Source: an uncultured Porphyromonadaceae bacterium (GTDB lineage Bacteria; Bacteroidota; Bacteroidia; Bacteroidales; Muribaculaceae). From it: 64,000 nt of DNA. The stretch spans positions 45,169 to 109,168 of the forward strand of contig CAMWTJ010000003.1 of the NCBI GenBank assembly GCA_947177185.1, in the 5' to 3' direction. Under the pieces are notes generated by a model. That model saw nothing but the letters and a program-made list of their open reading frames with translations, was not told the DNA's origin and searched no databases. The position numbers were made by a program, and so were the translations under genes. Shown here piece after piece: positions 24,982 to 33,291 of this stretch (position 1 is its first letter; every line of letters starts with the position of its first letter).

Positions 24982-26415
24982 ATGAACAAACTCTTTTCAC
25001 GAATTTCGCTTTTCGCCGCCATATTGGCACTGGCCGCGTGCGGCAACAAAAGCAACGACATCCTGTCGACTATTCCCGCCGATGCCGAGATAATAGTGCG
25101 CGTGGACGCCGAGAAGATTCTCGAATCGGCAGGATGCACCATCGACGACGGACAGTGGACTCCCGGGGCAGGCGTTGAACGCATGCGCGACGCGCTCACA
25201 AGCGGCATGCGCGACGATATCGACAACCTGCTGGCCGCCATGCCGGCCGTGAATGCCCAAAACATATATTTCCACACCTACAAGAGCCGCCCCTGCGTGA
25301 CTGTGGGCGTGAAACACCCCGGCATCATGGCCGACGCGCTCGAAAAAGAGTTCGGAAAACCTGAAACGAAGGACGGGTTCCAATCTTACGGCCACGGGAT
25401 ACTCCTGCGCGACGACATGCTGTGGATCACCAACGACTCCCACGCACTCGCCGAGTCGCTCGACGCCGCGAAAAAATCCGCGGCCTCGTCCGACAAAATA
25501 TTCGACAAGGCGTTCGGCTCACGCAGCGACGACGCCCTTACCGTGGTCTGCAACTACGCCACTCTACTGCGCGCCAACCCCTATGTGGCTTATAGCGGCG
25601 TAATCGGCATGATGAGCGATAAGTACATAGCCTACGGCATGAAATTCAAAGGCAGCAGCGCTATTATCGACGGCGGCGTGTATTCGGCCGACGGCGAAAT
25701 ATTCAAAGCCGGAGGACTTGTGGCTCCCGTCGACGACACCTTCACGAAGCTGCTCCCGGCCAACACTCTGCTGGCCTTCGCCTTCGGACGTCCCGACGAG
25801 GAAATCACCGACCAGATCATTGACCAAATGGGAGCCCGCGTCAAATCGGAGGTAAAACCGTTCGTCGACGCGCTCGACGGCACGTTCGCACTCGCAGTGG
25901 CTCCACCCGCAGATTTTCCCAATCTTCTGAAACTCTCGGAGTGGACATTCACCATGGCCGTGCAATACAAAAAGGACAAAGCAGACGAAATCATAGCCTT
26001 TGCAGAAAGTTTTAAAGACCAGGGCGCAAACGTGTCGGAACTCTCCGACCAGGTACTCATCAGCGTGCCCGGCGGAATTGGCTATCTCAACCCCGCCAAT
26101 TTCTATTTAGGTTATTTCAACGGCATGCTCGTGGCATCCACAAGACGCATCTCTGCCGACAACGGCAATGATTTCAAGCGCTATTTCAACGGCTATTATT
26201 CGGCGGCGTTTCTCGACATGCCGGCCAACGGAGATATCGTAAAGGGACTCCACCTGCCTTTCGGCCTTAAGAGCACCATGAAATGCGATGACGAAAACTA
26301 CGTGTCTGAAATCACTCTCGACGGCAGCAAATCGCCCTTTATAGAGTCGATAATCAATGCCGCCACCGACCGTGCCATGCAGCGCGAGGTGGCCGAAGCC
26401 CTTTCAAAGCTCTGA
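24982..26415 (+). CDS. DUF4836 family lipoprotein
   Basis: The 477-aa protein has a lipoprotein signal with LAAC (Cys20) and starts its mature part with NDILSTIPADAEIIVRVDAEKILESAGC, the hallmark of DUF4836 proteins. The rest contains repeated FxKLLPANTLLAFAFG and KGLHLPFGLKSTMK-type segments. The family is confined mostly to Bacteroidetes and has no known function. Its stop shares one base with the start of an ABC ATPase gene (TGATG), so it is translated together with a LolD/MacB-like exporter, which suggests an envelope role. Confidence 0.85.
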   Translation: MNKLFSRISLFAAILALAACGNKSNDILSTIPADAEIIVRVDAEKILESAGCTIDDGQWTPGAGVERMRDALTSGMRDDIDNLLAAMPAVNAQNIYFHTYKSRPCVTVGVKHPGIMADALEKEFGKPETKDGFQSYGHGILLRDDMLWITNDSHALAESLDAAKKSAASSDKIFDKAFGSRSDDALTVVCNYATLLRANPYVAYSGVIGMMSDKYIAYGMKFKGSSAIIDGGVYSADGEIFKAGGLVAPVDDTFTKLLPANTLLAFAFGRPDEEITDQIIDQMGARVKSEVKPFVDALDGTFALAVAPPADFPNLLKLSEWTFTMAVQYKKDKADEIIAFAESFKDQGANVSELSDQVLISVPGGIGYLNPANFYLGYFNGMLVASTRRISADNGNDFKRYFNGYYSAAFLDMPANGDIVKGLHLPFGLKSTMKCDDENYVSEITLDGSKSPFIESIINAATDRAMQREVAEALSKL

Positions 26416-27071
26416 TGATTCAGACCATCTATCTGCGGGACGTGCTGCCCGAAGTGTTCGCCGACGATACCCGGGCGCCGCGGCCATCCGACGTATGGCT
26501 GCAGAGCGGACTGCGACTCGAGCGCGGCCGCCGCTACCTCGTGGAGGCCGAAAGCGGCACCGGCAAATCGTCGCTGTGCAGCTTCATATACGGCAACCGG
26601 CACGACTACCGCGGACAGATACTCTTCGACACGACCGACACGCGCACGCTCGACACCACAGCCTGGTGCGGGCTGCGCTGTCGGGCGCTCGCTCTGCTGC
26701 CGCAGGAAATGCGCCTGTTTGCCGAACTTACAGTAGCCGAAAATATCGCCCTCAAAAACGGCCTCACTGATTTCCGCTCCGAACAGGAGATACGCCGCAT
26801 GCTTGAAGAACTCGAGGTGGACCACAAATACTGCCAGCGTGCAGGACTGCTCAGCATCGGGCAGCAGCAGCGTGTGGCGCTGGTGCGCGCGCTGTGCCAG
26901 CCGTTCGACTTTCTGCTGCTCGACGAGCCCGTGAGCCATCTCGACGAACGCAACAACCGCGCCGCGGCAGCCATGGTGCAGCGCGAGGCCGACGCGCAGG
27001 GTGCGGCCATAGTGGCCACATCAGTAGGAAACCATCTCGCACTCACCGACTACACCACGCTGCACCTATGA
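26415..27071 (+). CDS. ABC transporter ATP-binding protein with degenerate motifs
   Basis: The 218-aa ATPase has a Walker A AESGTGKSS (residues 45-53, first Gly replaced by Ala), Q-loop Gln97, signature LSIGQQQR (146-153; the usual LSGGQ has Ile at the third place), Walker B FLLLDEP and D-loop SHLD. At the H-loop position the sequence is VATSVG, with Ser203 where a His is expected. It looks like a LolD/MacB-type subunit serving the FtsX-like permease encoded next, with which it overlaps by ATGA. Core catalytic residues (Lys51, Asp170, Glu171) are kept, so activity is likely but may be unusual. Confidence 0.92.
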   Translation: MIQTIYLRDVLPEVFADDTRAPRPSDVWLQSGLRLERGRRYLVEAESGTGKSSLCSFIYGNRHDYRGQILFDTTDTRTLDTTAWCGLRCRALALLPQEMRLFAELTVAENIALKNGLTDFRSEQEIRRMLEELEVDHKYCQRAGLLSIGQQQRVALVRALCQPFDFLLLDEPVSHLDERNNRAAAAMVQREADAQGAAIVATSVGNHLALTDYTTLHL

Positions 27072-28267
27072 AATCGTACACCAACACACTGGTAAGGCGG
27101 CTCATGCGGCACAACGTCAGCACGCCGCAGATTGCCGGCTATGCGCTGGCCTCGCTGGTGGGGCTCGCCATAGTGCTGGCGGCCATGCAGTTCTACCGCG
27201 ATGCCTCTGGACTGTTTGCCGGGGGCGACAGCGGAATCCTGCGCCACGACTACCTCGTGCTGTCGAAACAGGTAGCCATCGGTTCGGGAGCCACCGCGTT
27301 CACCGCCGACGAGATTGCCGACCTTGAATCGCAGCCGTGGGCCGAAGCCGCCGGCGCGTTCACGGCATCACGCTTCAAAGCGTCGCTCGGGGTGGATTTC
27401 GCAGGCCGGGGCATGTCGACCGAAACTTTTTTCGAGAGCATACCCGACGAATTCTTCGACAGCCTGCCGTCCGACTGGTCGTTCGACCCCTCCGAGGGCG
27501 AAATGGCCGATGTGCCCATAGTGGTGTCGCGCGACTATCTCGCGCTGTACAATTTCGGTTTCGCCGCCACCCGTGGACTGCCCACACTGCGCGAAGGCGA
27601 GATAGGCATGATACCGCTGCGGCTGTATCTGCGCGGCTCCGACGGCTCCACACTCCGCATGCGCGCCCACATAGCAGGTTTCTCATCGCGCATCAATACC
27701 ATTGCGGTCCCGCAGCAGTTCATGGACTGGGCCAACGCGCGCCTTGCACCGGGCAGCGCGGCCGCTGGCCCGTCAAGACTCGTAGTCAAGACCAACACCC
27801 CCGGCGACCCCGCCATTGCCGCCTACATGCGACGCCACTCGCTCGACATAGCCGGCGACAAAATAGACAACGGCACCGCTGCCTATTTCCTGCGCGTGGC
27901 CACGGGGGCAGTAGCCGCCATAGGCGCCATTATCTCCGCGCTCGCATTTTTTGTGCTGATGCTTAGCATCTTCCTGCTGCTTCAGAAAAACCGCGACAAG
28001 CTCCACCAACTGATGCTTCTCGGCTATTCGCCCTCTCAGGCGGCCCGCCCATACGTCATGCTCATAGCGGCCGTCAACACCGCTGTGCTCATCGCAGCCA
28101 TTATCGCAGTGGCCGCGGCGCAGCTGCTTTGGAAGCCGATGCTTGAGGCCGTAGGCGCTCCGACAGCCTCGCTGTGGCCCACCGTGTGCGCCGGCGTCGC
28201 ACTTATGGCAGCCGTCAGTGCCATCAATATCGCATGCGTGCGCCGAATCATTAACAAAGACTTCTGA
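27068..28267 (+). CDS. FtsX/MacB-like ABC transporter permease
   Basis: Start 27068 is chosen because it overlaps the ATPase stop and gives a normal membrane N-terminus; an open frame from 26894 only reads through the ATPase gene. The 399-aa protein has TM1 (about 22-42), a periplasmic domain of about 240 residues, and three C-terminal TM helices (about 285-310, 330-355, 365-390). This is the topology of the FtsX/MacB/LolE family. The cytoplasmic loop QKNRDKLHQLMLLGYSPSQ is the usual coupling region. Such pairs move lipoproteins, peptides or mechanical signals rather than import nutrients. It is followed 4 bp later by the UmuC-like gene. Confidence 0.9.
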   Translation: MKSYTNTLVRRLMRHNVSTPQIAGYALASLVGLAIVLAAMQFYRDASGLFAGGDSGILRHDYLVLSKQVAIGSGATAFTADEIADLESQPWAEAAGAFTASRFKASLGVDFAGRGMSTETFFESIPDEFFDSLPSDWSFDPSEGEMADVPIVVSRDYLALYNFGFAATRGLPTLREGEIGMIPLRLYLRGSDGSTLRMRAHIAGFSSRINTIAVPQQFMDWANARLAPGSAAAGPSRLVVKTNTPGDPAIAAYMRRHSLDIAGDKIDNGTAAYFLRVATGAVAAIGAIISALAFFVLMLSIFLLLQKNRDKLHQLMLLGYSPSQAARPYVMLIAAVNTAVLIAAIIAVAAAQLLWKPMLEAVGAPTASLWPTVCAGVALMAAVSAINIACVRRIINKDF

Positions 28268-28271
28268 ACGG

Positions 28272-29543
28272 ATGGTCGGCCTGATCGACTGCAACAATTT
28301 TTTTGTATCGTGCGAGCGGGTCTACTCTCCGCGGCTGCGCGCTCCCAGGCCGGTGGTGGTGCTGAGCAACAACGACGGATGCGCCGTGGCCATCAGCAAC
28401 GAAGCCAAGGCCCTGGGCATCAAGCGAGGCGACCCATTTTTCAAAATCGAGCATCTGTGCCGGCGCCACAATGTGGCGGTGGTGTCAGGCAACCACCGCA
28501 TGTACGGCGACCTGTCGGCTCGCGTTATGGCCACCATCGGAGAACTTGTGCCGGAAATAAGCATATACTCCATCGACGAGTGTTTCATCGACCTCGGTGC
28601 CCGGAGTGACAGCGCGCAACTCGAAAAGCTCGGCCGCGACATAGTGTGCCGTGTGCGCCGCAACACCGGCATCCCCTCCTCGCTGGGCATAGCTCCTACA
28701 ATGACTTTGGCAAAGGTGGCCGCGCGTTTTGCCAAAAAGTATGCCGGCTATCGCTCCGTGTGCATTATCGACTCTGAGGAAAAGCGGCGCAAAGCCTTGT
28801 CGCTCACCGCGCTTTCTGACATATGGGGCATCGGCCGACGCTTGTCGCGAAGGCTTGTTCCGATGGGCTACAACAATGCGCTCCAGTTTGCCGACATAGC
28901 ATCTGAAGAGGTCGGACGCACGTTCAACATCAACCTTGAGCGCACACACTCGGAGCTCAACGGAATCCCGTCCATCAGCATCGACAGCGAAAACGAACCA
29001 CGGCGCAAGCAGATGTGCTCCACCAGAAGTTTCGGCCACTCCGTGACGGATTTCGCCACCTTGGAATCGGCCATGGCAGCCTTCGCATGCATAATAGGCC
29101 GCAAACTACGCGAACAGGGCAGCTGCGCTGTGGTGCTCGGCGCCTTCATACAGACCAACAGCTTCCGCGACGACGAGCCACAATACTCCAATTCATGCCA
29201 AATAAGGCTTGAAGAACCCACATCCGACACCATGCGCCTGACCGCCGCGGCACAGGCCTGCCTGCGGCAGATTTTCCGCCGCGGCTATGCCTACAAACGC
29301 GCAGGTATCCACGTGCACGAGATTGTGTCGGAAGAGGCAGTGCAGGGTTCGCTTTTCATCACACAGGACGAACGCGCACGCCGACAGCGCATCATGAGCG
29401 TAATAGACGAGATAAACCGTCGCAGCCGCAGTCACGACAAGGTATATGTAGGCTCGTACGCTCCCCTGTCGGGGCTCGTGCGCCGCGAGCGCGACAACCG
29501 CTCGCTCACTCCTCCCGATATCGACATCATCAGGCCGTTCTGA
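28272..29543 (+). CDS. umuC: Y-family DNA polymerase (UmuC-like)
   Basis: The 423-aa protein starts with MVGLIDCNNFFVSCERVY, containing the first metal-binding Asp6. The catalytic SIDECFIDL carries Asp102-Glu103. The thumb (DIWGIGRRLSRRLVPMG) and little-finger domains follow, and the end QGSLFITQDERARRQRIMSVIDEINRR is typical of UmuC. It performs error-prone synthesis across DNA lesions. UmuC normally works with UmuD', but no S24/UmuD gene is visible here. It starts 4 bp after an ABC permease gene without its own promoter or LexA-like box, which is an odd setting for an SOS gene. Confidence 0.95.
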   Translation: MVGLIDCNNFFVSCERVYSPRLRAPRPVVVLSNNDGCAVAISNEAKALGIKRGDPFFKIEHLCRRHNVAVVSGNHRMYGDLSARVMATIGELVPEISIYSIDECFIDLGARSDSAQLEKLGRDIVCRVRRNTGIPSSLGIAPTMTLAKVAARFAKKYAGYRSVCIIDSEEKRRKALSLTALSDIWGIGRRLSRRLVPMGYNNALQFADIASEEVGRTFNINLERTHSELNGIPSISIDSENEPRRKQMCSTRSFGHSVTDFATLESAMAAFACIIGRKLREQGSCAVVLGAFIQTNSFRDDEPQYSNSCQIRLEEPTSDTMRLTAAAQACLRQIFRRGYAYKRAGIHVHEIVSEEAVQGSLFITQDERARRQRIMSVIDEINRRSRSHDKVYVGSYAPLSGLVRRERDNRSLTPPDIDIIRPF

Positions 29544-29831
29544 GCCGTGCTGCCGTGGCGGTAGGTAGTGTCAAAAATCGTAAGTCGGGCTGTTGCTGAC
29601 ATTTTTTAACACGCAAAGCCAAAAAATCGTAATAATTCCATGTTATACAACATGATTATACAAAATAACCCCGCAACACGTGGCATTTTTATCTTACAAA
29701 TAGACACAAATAGGCGCCGATAATTGCTGTTTTACAAATTTATCGCCTGCAAGGGCGCGAAAATGAAAATATGTAAGCCGCTGAGGCTCTACAGCGTGCG
29801 TCAATATGCCGCATCTATTTATTTACGCGAG
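29544..29831. other. AT-rich intergenic stretch with small repeats
   Basis: No credible gene is seen. The sequence AAAAATCGTAA occurs at about 29573-29583 and again near 29622-29632. A CATGTT/AACATG inverted repeat with a 4-nt spacer lies at about 29639-29654. These could be operator-like sites; no terminator with a T-run was found directly after umuC. Confidence 0.4.
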
Positions 29832-29863
29832 TTTGCACGGTATGAAAATTATTATTACCTTTG
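29832..29863 (+). promoter_or_regulatory. Strong Bacteroidetes-type promoter with no gene behind it
   Basis: TTTG (29832-29835), a 20-nt spacer, then TACCTTTG (29856-29863) followed by C: an exact match to the -33/-7 consensus. It points toward a region without a sizeable ORF and toward the 3' end of the convergent porin gene. Confidence 0.7.
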
Positions 29864-29869
29864 CAGTGG

Positions 29870-29990
29870 GAAATAAAACATTACAGCAAGAGATTGCTTT
29901 CTTTTCATGAGTAATATGGAATAGACACTTAATTGATACAACACTATGTGTACGACGCATGGGGGACTCGGGAGAGCCCCCCATGCTCGT
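29870..29990 (+). ncRNA. Candidate small RNA of about 120 nt
   Basis: A strong promoter upstream and a hairpin (GCATGGGGG at 29957-29965 with CCCCCATGC at 29978-29986) frame a short transcript. The only ORFs are a 5-codon one at 29907 and a 15-codon one at 29945 that runs through the hairpin. It may be a trans-acting small RNA, the leader of a deleted gene, or an antisense regulator of the convergent porin mRNA. Evidence is limited to promoter and hairpin. Confidence 0.3.
29957..29986 (-). terminator. GC-rich hairpin after the porin gene
   Basis: GCATGGGGG/CCCCCATGC forms a perfect 9-bp stem with a 12-nt loop that can pair further (CTC/GAG). It is 36 bp past the porin stop on the minus strand. 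No T-run follows in either direction; it may serve both the porin mRNA and the plus-strand transcript. Confidence 0.5.
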
Positions 29991-30021
29991 TAAGAGCCGG
30001 TTCGAAAATAATGCAGGCAGG

Positions 30022-31326
30022 TCAGAAAGTAAACTGGCACATGGCACCCACGCGACGGGCAGAACGCGCGTAGCCGTCGACGTTGCAGCGCAGCCCCCAG
30101 TCGAACTCCACGCCGGCCTGTATGCGCGGAGTCAGATTCCAGAACAGATTGGCACACGCCCACAGTCCGTACTTGTACTCGCTGCCGGCCGTGCCCTCGC
30201 GTGCATAAAGACGCGTCTGGCTGAACGAGGCGCTTGCGAAGATATCGGGCCGAAAATTGTACTGCAGGCCGAGGTTCCATCCGAGCGATGCAGGAGCGTA
30301 CATGTGTCCGGGGTCTGCGACGTCCGGCAAAAGGTCGTAGGCACCGCATATGAGGTCGCCGCCCATGCTTGAGGTGCCGCGTCCGTAGTTGAGAGTGGCA
30401 TACACGGTAAGAGGGTCGGCAGGATGGCCGGTGGCGCTCAGCAGCACACCCCACCCTGCCCTTCGGTGTGTGCGTTCCGAAATCAGGTCGCGATAGCCCA
30501 CCGAACGGACTATACCGCTCAGGCGCACATGCGACGTCGGTCCCCACGCATACTGCACAAATGCAGCTCCGTCGGGACACACCGTGCTGGCGGCCTCAGT
30601 GCTCACACCGTCGGTAGCCACGGCTGTGGTCGGGTTTTCCACCGACACAGCCGCCGTCCAGCCGCTGCGGAATGTATGCATGTAGCGCAGCAGCACCGTG
30701 GTGTTGCTTATCTTATTGTTGGCACCCTGCGCGTCTATCACGGGCGGCTGAGCGGCAGGGTCGCCGAACGTCGACGACGCGTAGCCCACGGTCACATCGC
30801 CTATGGTGGCGTAGGCCTTTTTCAGTTGAAAGCCCACATGGTCGTAGCCGTTGAAATTTCCTTCTATATAGAGCTGGTAATGGCCGAGCATTTTATTGCG
30901 GCCTATCACTCTGAAAAACAACCCTGTGCCCGACGGCGACACACCCAGGCGGTCGCGGCTCGTGCGCTGCGCGGGGTCCATTGTGATAAGGTAGGGAGAG
31001 AAGCCGTTGCTCTTGGTCATGTAGCCCACATCGTACCAACCGCGCATGCGCACAAGGCCGCCTATGCCCATGGCCAGCTGCGAATCCTTGCTCATGAACA
31101 TGAAGTACGGGGCTTCGGGGTCCTGAAAGCCGCGGAACTGGTCGAAATAGTACTCGGCGACTATACGGTTGATACTGTCTACCTGCTCGGGGGTGTACTT
31201 GTTGCCGCCGAGTTCATAATAGACTACATCGGCGGCAGCGGCAGCGCGCTGGCGATCGACATGGCTTTGCGCCGATACGGCCATTGCTGCTGCCGCAGCG
31301 GCCATAAACAAAAATATGCGCTTCAT
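30022..31326 (-). CDS. Outer-membrane porin, DcaP-like
   Basis: The 434-aa protein has a signal peptide (AVSAQ/S), a short helical N-terminal region that may be a coiled coil (YTPEQVDSINRIVAEYYFDQF), and then a beta-barrel of alternating strands from about residue 70. The strand MAIGIGG-type start (SQLAMGIGGLVRMRGWYDVGYM) and the terminal aromatic residue (QFTF) resemble the DcaP trimeric porin group. It would let small anionic or peptide-like solutes cross the outer membrane. It lies 57 bp downstream of tatD with no clear promoter of its own, so it may be the last gene of the prenyl synthase-tatD operon. Confidence 0.8.
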   Translation of the reverse strand: MKRIFLFMAAAAAAMAVSAQSHVDRQRAAAAADVVYYELGGNKYTPEQVDSINRIVAEYYFDQFRGFQDPEAPYFMFMSKDSQLAMGIGGLVRMRGWYDVGYMTKSNGFSPYLITMDPAQRTSRDRLGVSPSGTGLFFRVIGRNKMLGHYQLYIEGNFNGYDHVGFQLKKAYATIGDVTVGYASSTFGDPAAQPPVIDAQGANNKISNTTVLLRYMHTFRSGWTAAVSVENPTTAVATDGVSTEAASTVCPDGAAFVQYAWGPTSHVRLSGIVRSVGYRDLISERTHRRAGWGVLLSATGHPADPLTVYATLNYGRGTSSMGGDLICGAYDLLPDVADPGHMYAPASLGWNLGLQYNFRPDIFASASFSQTRLYAREGTAGSEYKYGLWACANLFWNLTPRIQAGVEFDWGLRCNVDGYARSARRVGAMCQFTF

Positions 31327-31383
31327 AATGCGATGATGTGAGATAAGCGTTTTTGCTTATAACACATTTCGCCGCCGCGCGGT

Positions 31384-32160
31384 TCACTGTTTGCCGAACA
31401 ACGATTGCGCGTTTGCGAAAGTAGCATCGGCCAGTGCATCGGCCGACATGCCGAGCGCTTCGGCGCAGCGCACTGCCGTGGCCGCGATATATGCGCTCTC
31501 GTTGCGGCGGCCGCGATGCGGCACCGGCGCAAGGTATGGCGAATCCGTTTCGAGAAGAAGCCTCGAAACGGTGATGGAAGGCAGAGCGTCGGCCACCCGG
31601 CAGTTCTTGAACGTAACAATACCGTTTATGCCGAAATACCAGTCGTCGCCCAGTCGTCGCCGAACGGCATCGACATCGGCTTCCGTACCTCCGAAACTGT
31701 GCATCACGCCGCGCATGCCTTTGACGCCCGACAGCACCTCAAGCGTTTCGTCGAGGGCCTCGCGGCAGTGTATCACCAGCGGCAGCCCCAGAGCTGCCGC
31801 GTGAGCGGCCTGCATCTCAAGCGCCTGCATCTGCTGCTCGCGGAACGTGCGGTCCCAATACAGGTCCATGCCCACCTCGCCCACAGCCACATCGCCGGGC
31901 TGCAGCGCTGCAAGCGCCTGCTCCACATCGTCGCGCCAGCCTTCGCCCACCTCGGTGGGATGAAGCCCCATGGCCGCCGATATGCGCTGCGGGAACTGCT
32001 GTTGCAGCGCCCGCAACGGCGCTATGGTAGTAAGGTCGACATTGGGCATGAGCATAGCTTCCACGCCGGCGTCCACCGCCCGCTCCACCGCCGCGGCGCC
32101 TCCGCCGTCGGCATCGAAATCGGACAGATACAGATGCGTGTGTGTGTCGTAAAGCCTCAT
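31384..32160 (-). CDS. tatD: TatD family metal-dependent hydrolase
   Basis: The 258-aa TIM-barrel hydrolase has all expected metal ligands: His7 and His9 (DTHTH), Glu95 (GEVGMD), His131 (VIHCRE), His154 (MHSFGG) and Asp206 (LETDSPYL). TatD proteins are 3'-5' DNA/RNA exonucleases linked to repair and RNA quality control. It starts 7 bp after the prenyl synthase gene, so both are co-transcribed. Length and motifs are normal. Confidence 0.95.
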   Translation of the reverse strand: MRLYDTHTHLYLSDFDADGGGAAAVERAVDAGVEAMLMPNVDLTTIAPLRALQQQFPQRISAAMGLHPTEVGEGWRDDVEQALAALQPGDVAVGEVGMDLYWDRTFREQQMQALEMQAAHAAALGLPLVIHCREALDETLEVLSGVKGMRGVMHSFGGTEADVDAVRRRLGDDWYFGINGIVTFKNCRVADALPSITVSRLLLETDSPYLAPVPHRGRRNESAYIAATAVRCAEALGMSADALADATFANAQSLFGKQ

Positions 32161-32167
32161 GCGCGCA

Positions 32168-33118
32168 TCATATTTTGCGCGAGGCCATGCGCTCGGCGGT
32201 TTCCACGAAAAACTCCCTCAGCGCTTCGTCGGCAAACACGGCGCGGTCAAGGGCGGCGATGGCCAGGGCATGGTGTTCGGCCGCGGCGGCGTCGCACCGC
32301 TCGCCTATGCGCAGACGCTCATAGAGCCTGCGCACCTGATGTATTTTCTCGTCGTCGGCGAGGTCTTCCTCGAGTATGGCGTCAAGCTCGCCGTGGCTTT
32401 CGTGGCGTGCCGTGATGAGCATCCACGTTTCTTTTTCGTTGATGATATCTCCGCCGATAGGCTTGCCGAACGTGGCTGCGTCGCCAAACGTATCGAGCCA
32501 GTCGTCGCGCAGCTGAAACGCGAGGCCGAGCTGCAGGCCGTAGTCGCCGAGAGCTTCCACGGTGCGGTCGTCGGCGCCGCCCACCATAGCGCCAATACGG
32601 CACGCCGACGCCAGCAGGGCGCCTGTCTTGAGGCTTATCATATGGAAATATTCGTCGGTGGTCACGTTTCTGCGCGACTCGAATTCAGTGTCGAGTTGCT
32701 GGCCCTCGTAGACGCGCAGCGCCATATCGTTGAACTCAGCGGCCACAGGCGCCACCACCTTCTGCGGCACCCCCAGCGCGAGCTGCGAGGCAAGCGTGAG
32801 CATGGCGTCGCCGCTCAGTATGGCCTGATTGGCTCCGAAGCGCGCAGGCACACTCGGACGGCCGCGACGCATGGCCGAACGGTCCATTATATCGTCGTGC
32901 ACGAGCGTGAAATTATGGAACATCTCGAGAGCGAGTGCCGCGGGCATCACATCGTAGACACTGCCGCCACACGCCCGGCAAGCCTGCACGGCCAGCAGCG
33001 GCCTCAGCCGCTTGCCCCCGCCTTCGAGTGCGTAACGTATGGGTTGATAAAGGCCGGCCGGCTTTTCCGGCAGCCTTATGGACGCGATGTGTTGCTCTAT
33101 GATTTCAGACAGTTCCAT
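32168..33118 (-). CDS. Polyprenyl (farnesyl/geranylgeranyl-type) diphosphate synthase
   Basis: Start 33118 gives MELSEIIEQ and a 316-aa protein; the frame extends to a GTG at 33163, but that lies upstream of the predicted transcription start. The two Asp-rich motifs are DDIMD (75-79) and DDWLD (205-209), which bind Mg-diphosphate, with GGGKRLRP (33-40) binding IPP. The enzyme joins IPP to allylic diphosphates to make the precursor of quinone or bactoprenol side chains. Product length cannot be set by eye. A perfect promoter lies just upstream. With ispG also in this window, both early and late isoprenoid steps are represented. Confidence 0.94.
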   Translation of the reverse strand: MELSEIIEQHIASIRLPEKPAGLYQPIRYALEGGGKRLRPLLAVQACRACGGSVYDVMPAALALEMFHNFTLVHDDIMDRSAMRRGRPSVPARFGANQAILSGDAMLTLASQLALGVPQKVVAPVAAEFNDMALRVYEGQQLDTEFESRRNVTTDEYFHMISLKTGALLASACRIGAMVGGADDRTVEALGDYGLQLGLAFQLRDDWLDTFGDAATFGKPIGGDIINEKETWMLITARHESHGELDAILEEDLADDEKIHQVRRLYERLRIGERCDAAAAEHHALAIAALDRAVFADEALREFFVETAERMASRKI

Positions 33119-33140
33119 GTTGCGATTTGTTTGGTTGCTG

Positions 33141-33172
33141 CAAAGGTAGCGAAGAATTTCCACAATTACAAA
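33141..33172 (-). promoter_or_regulatory. Promoter of the prenyl synthase-tatD-porin operon
   Basis: On the minus strand TTTG (33169-33172), a 20-nt spacer and TACCTTTG (33141-33148) match the Bacteroidetes consensus exactly. The start codon at 33118 is about 20 bp beyond the predicted transcription start. Confidence 0.75.
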
Positions 33173-33241
33173 AGCAAAACGCGGCGCGGCTCCCGGGCGG
33201 CCCTGCGCTGCACCCGCGGTAGCACCCGCGGCGGCAGGGCA

Positions 33242-33274
33242 TTTGGAGTTTTCGCTTATTTTTCGTTAACTTTG
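33242..33274 (+). promoter_or_regulatory. Promoter of the ECF/TonB locus
   Basis: TTTG (33242-33245), a 21-nt spacer and TAACTTTG (33267-33274) followed by C match the vegetative Bacteroidetes promoter pattern, so the locus has basal expression from the main sigma factor. The sigma start codon is 17 bp downstream. Confidence 0.7.
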
Positions 33275-33291
33275 CGCCATCCAAGACTGCT

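Noticed and set aside
29990-30020. tRNA T-arm-like string GGTTCGAAA near 29999
   Set aside because: No matching stem, anticodon arm or acceptor stem around it.
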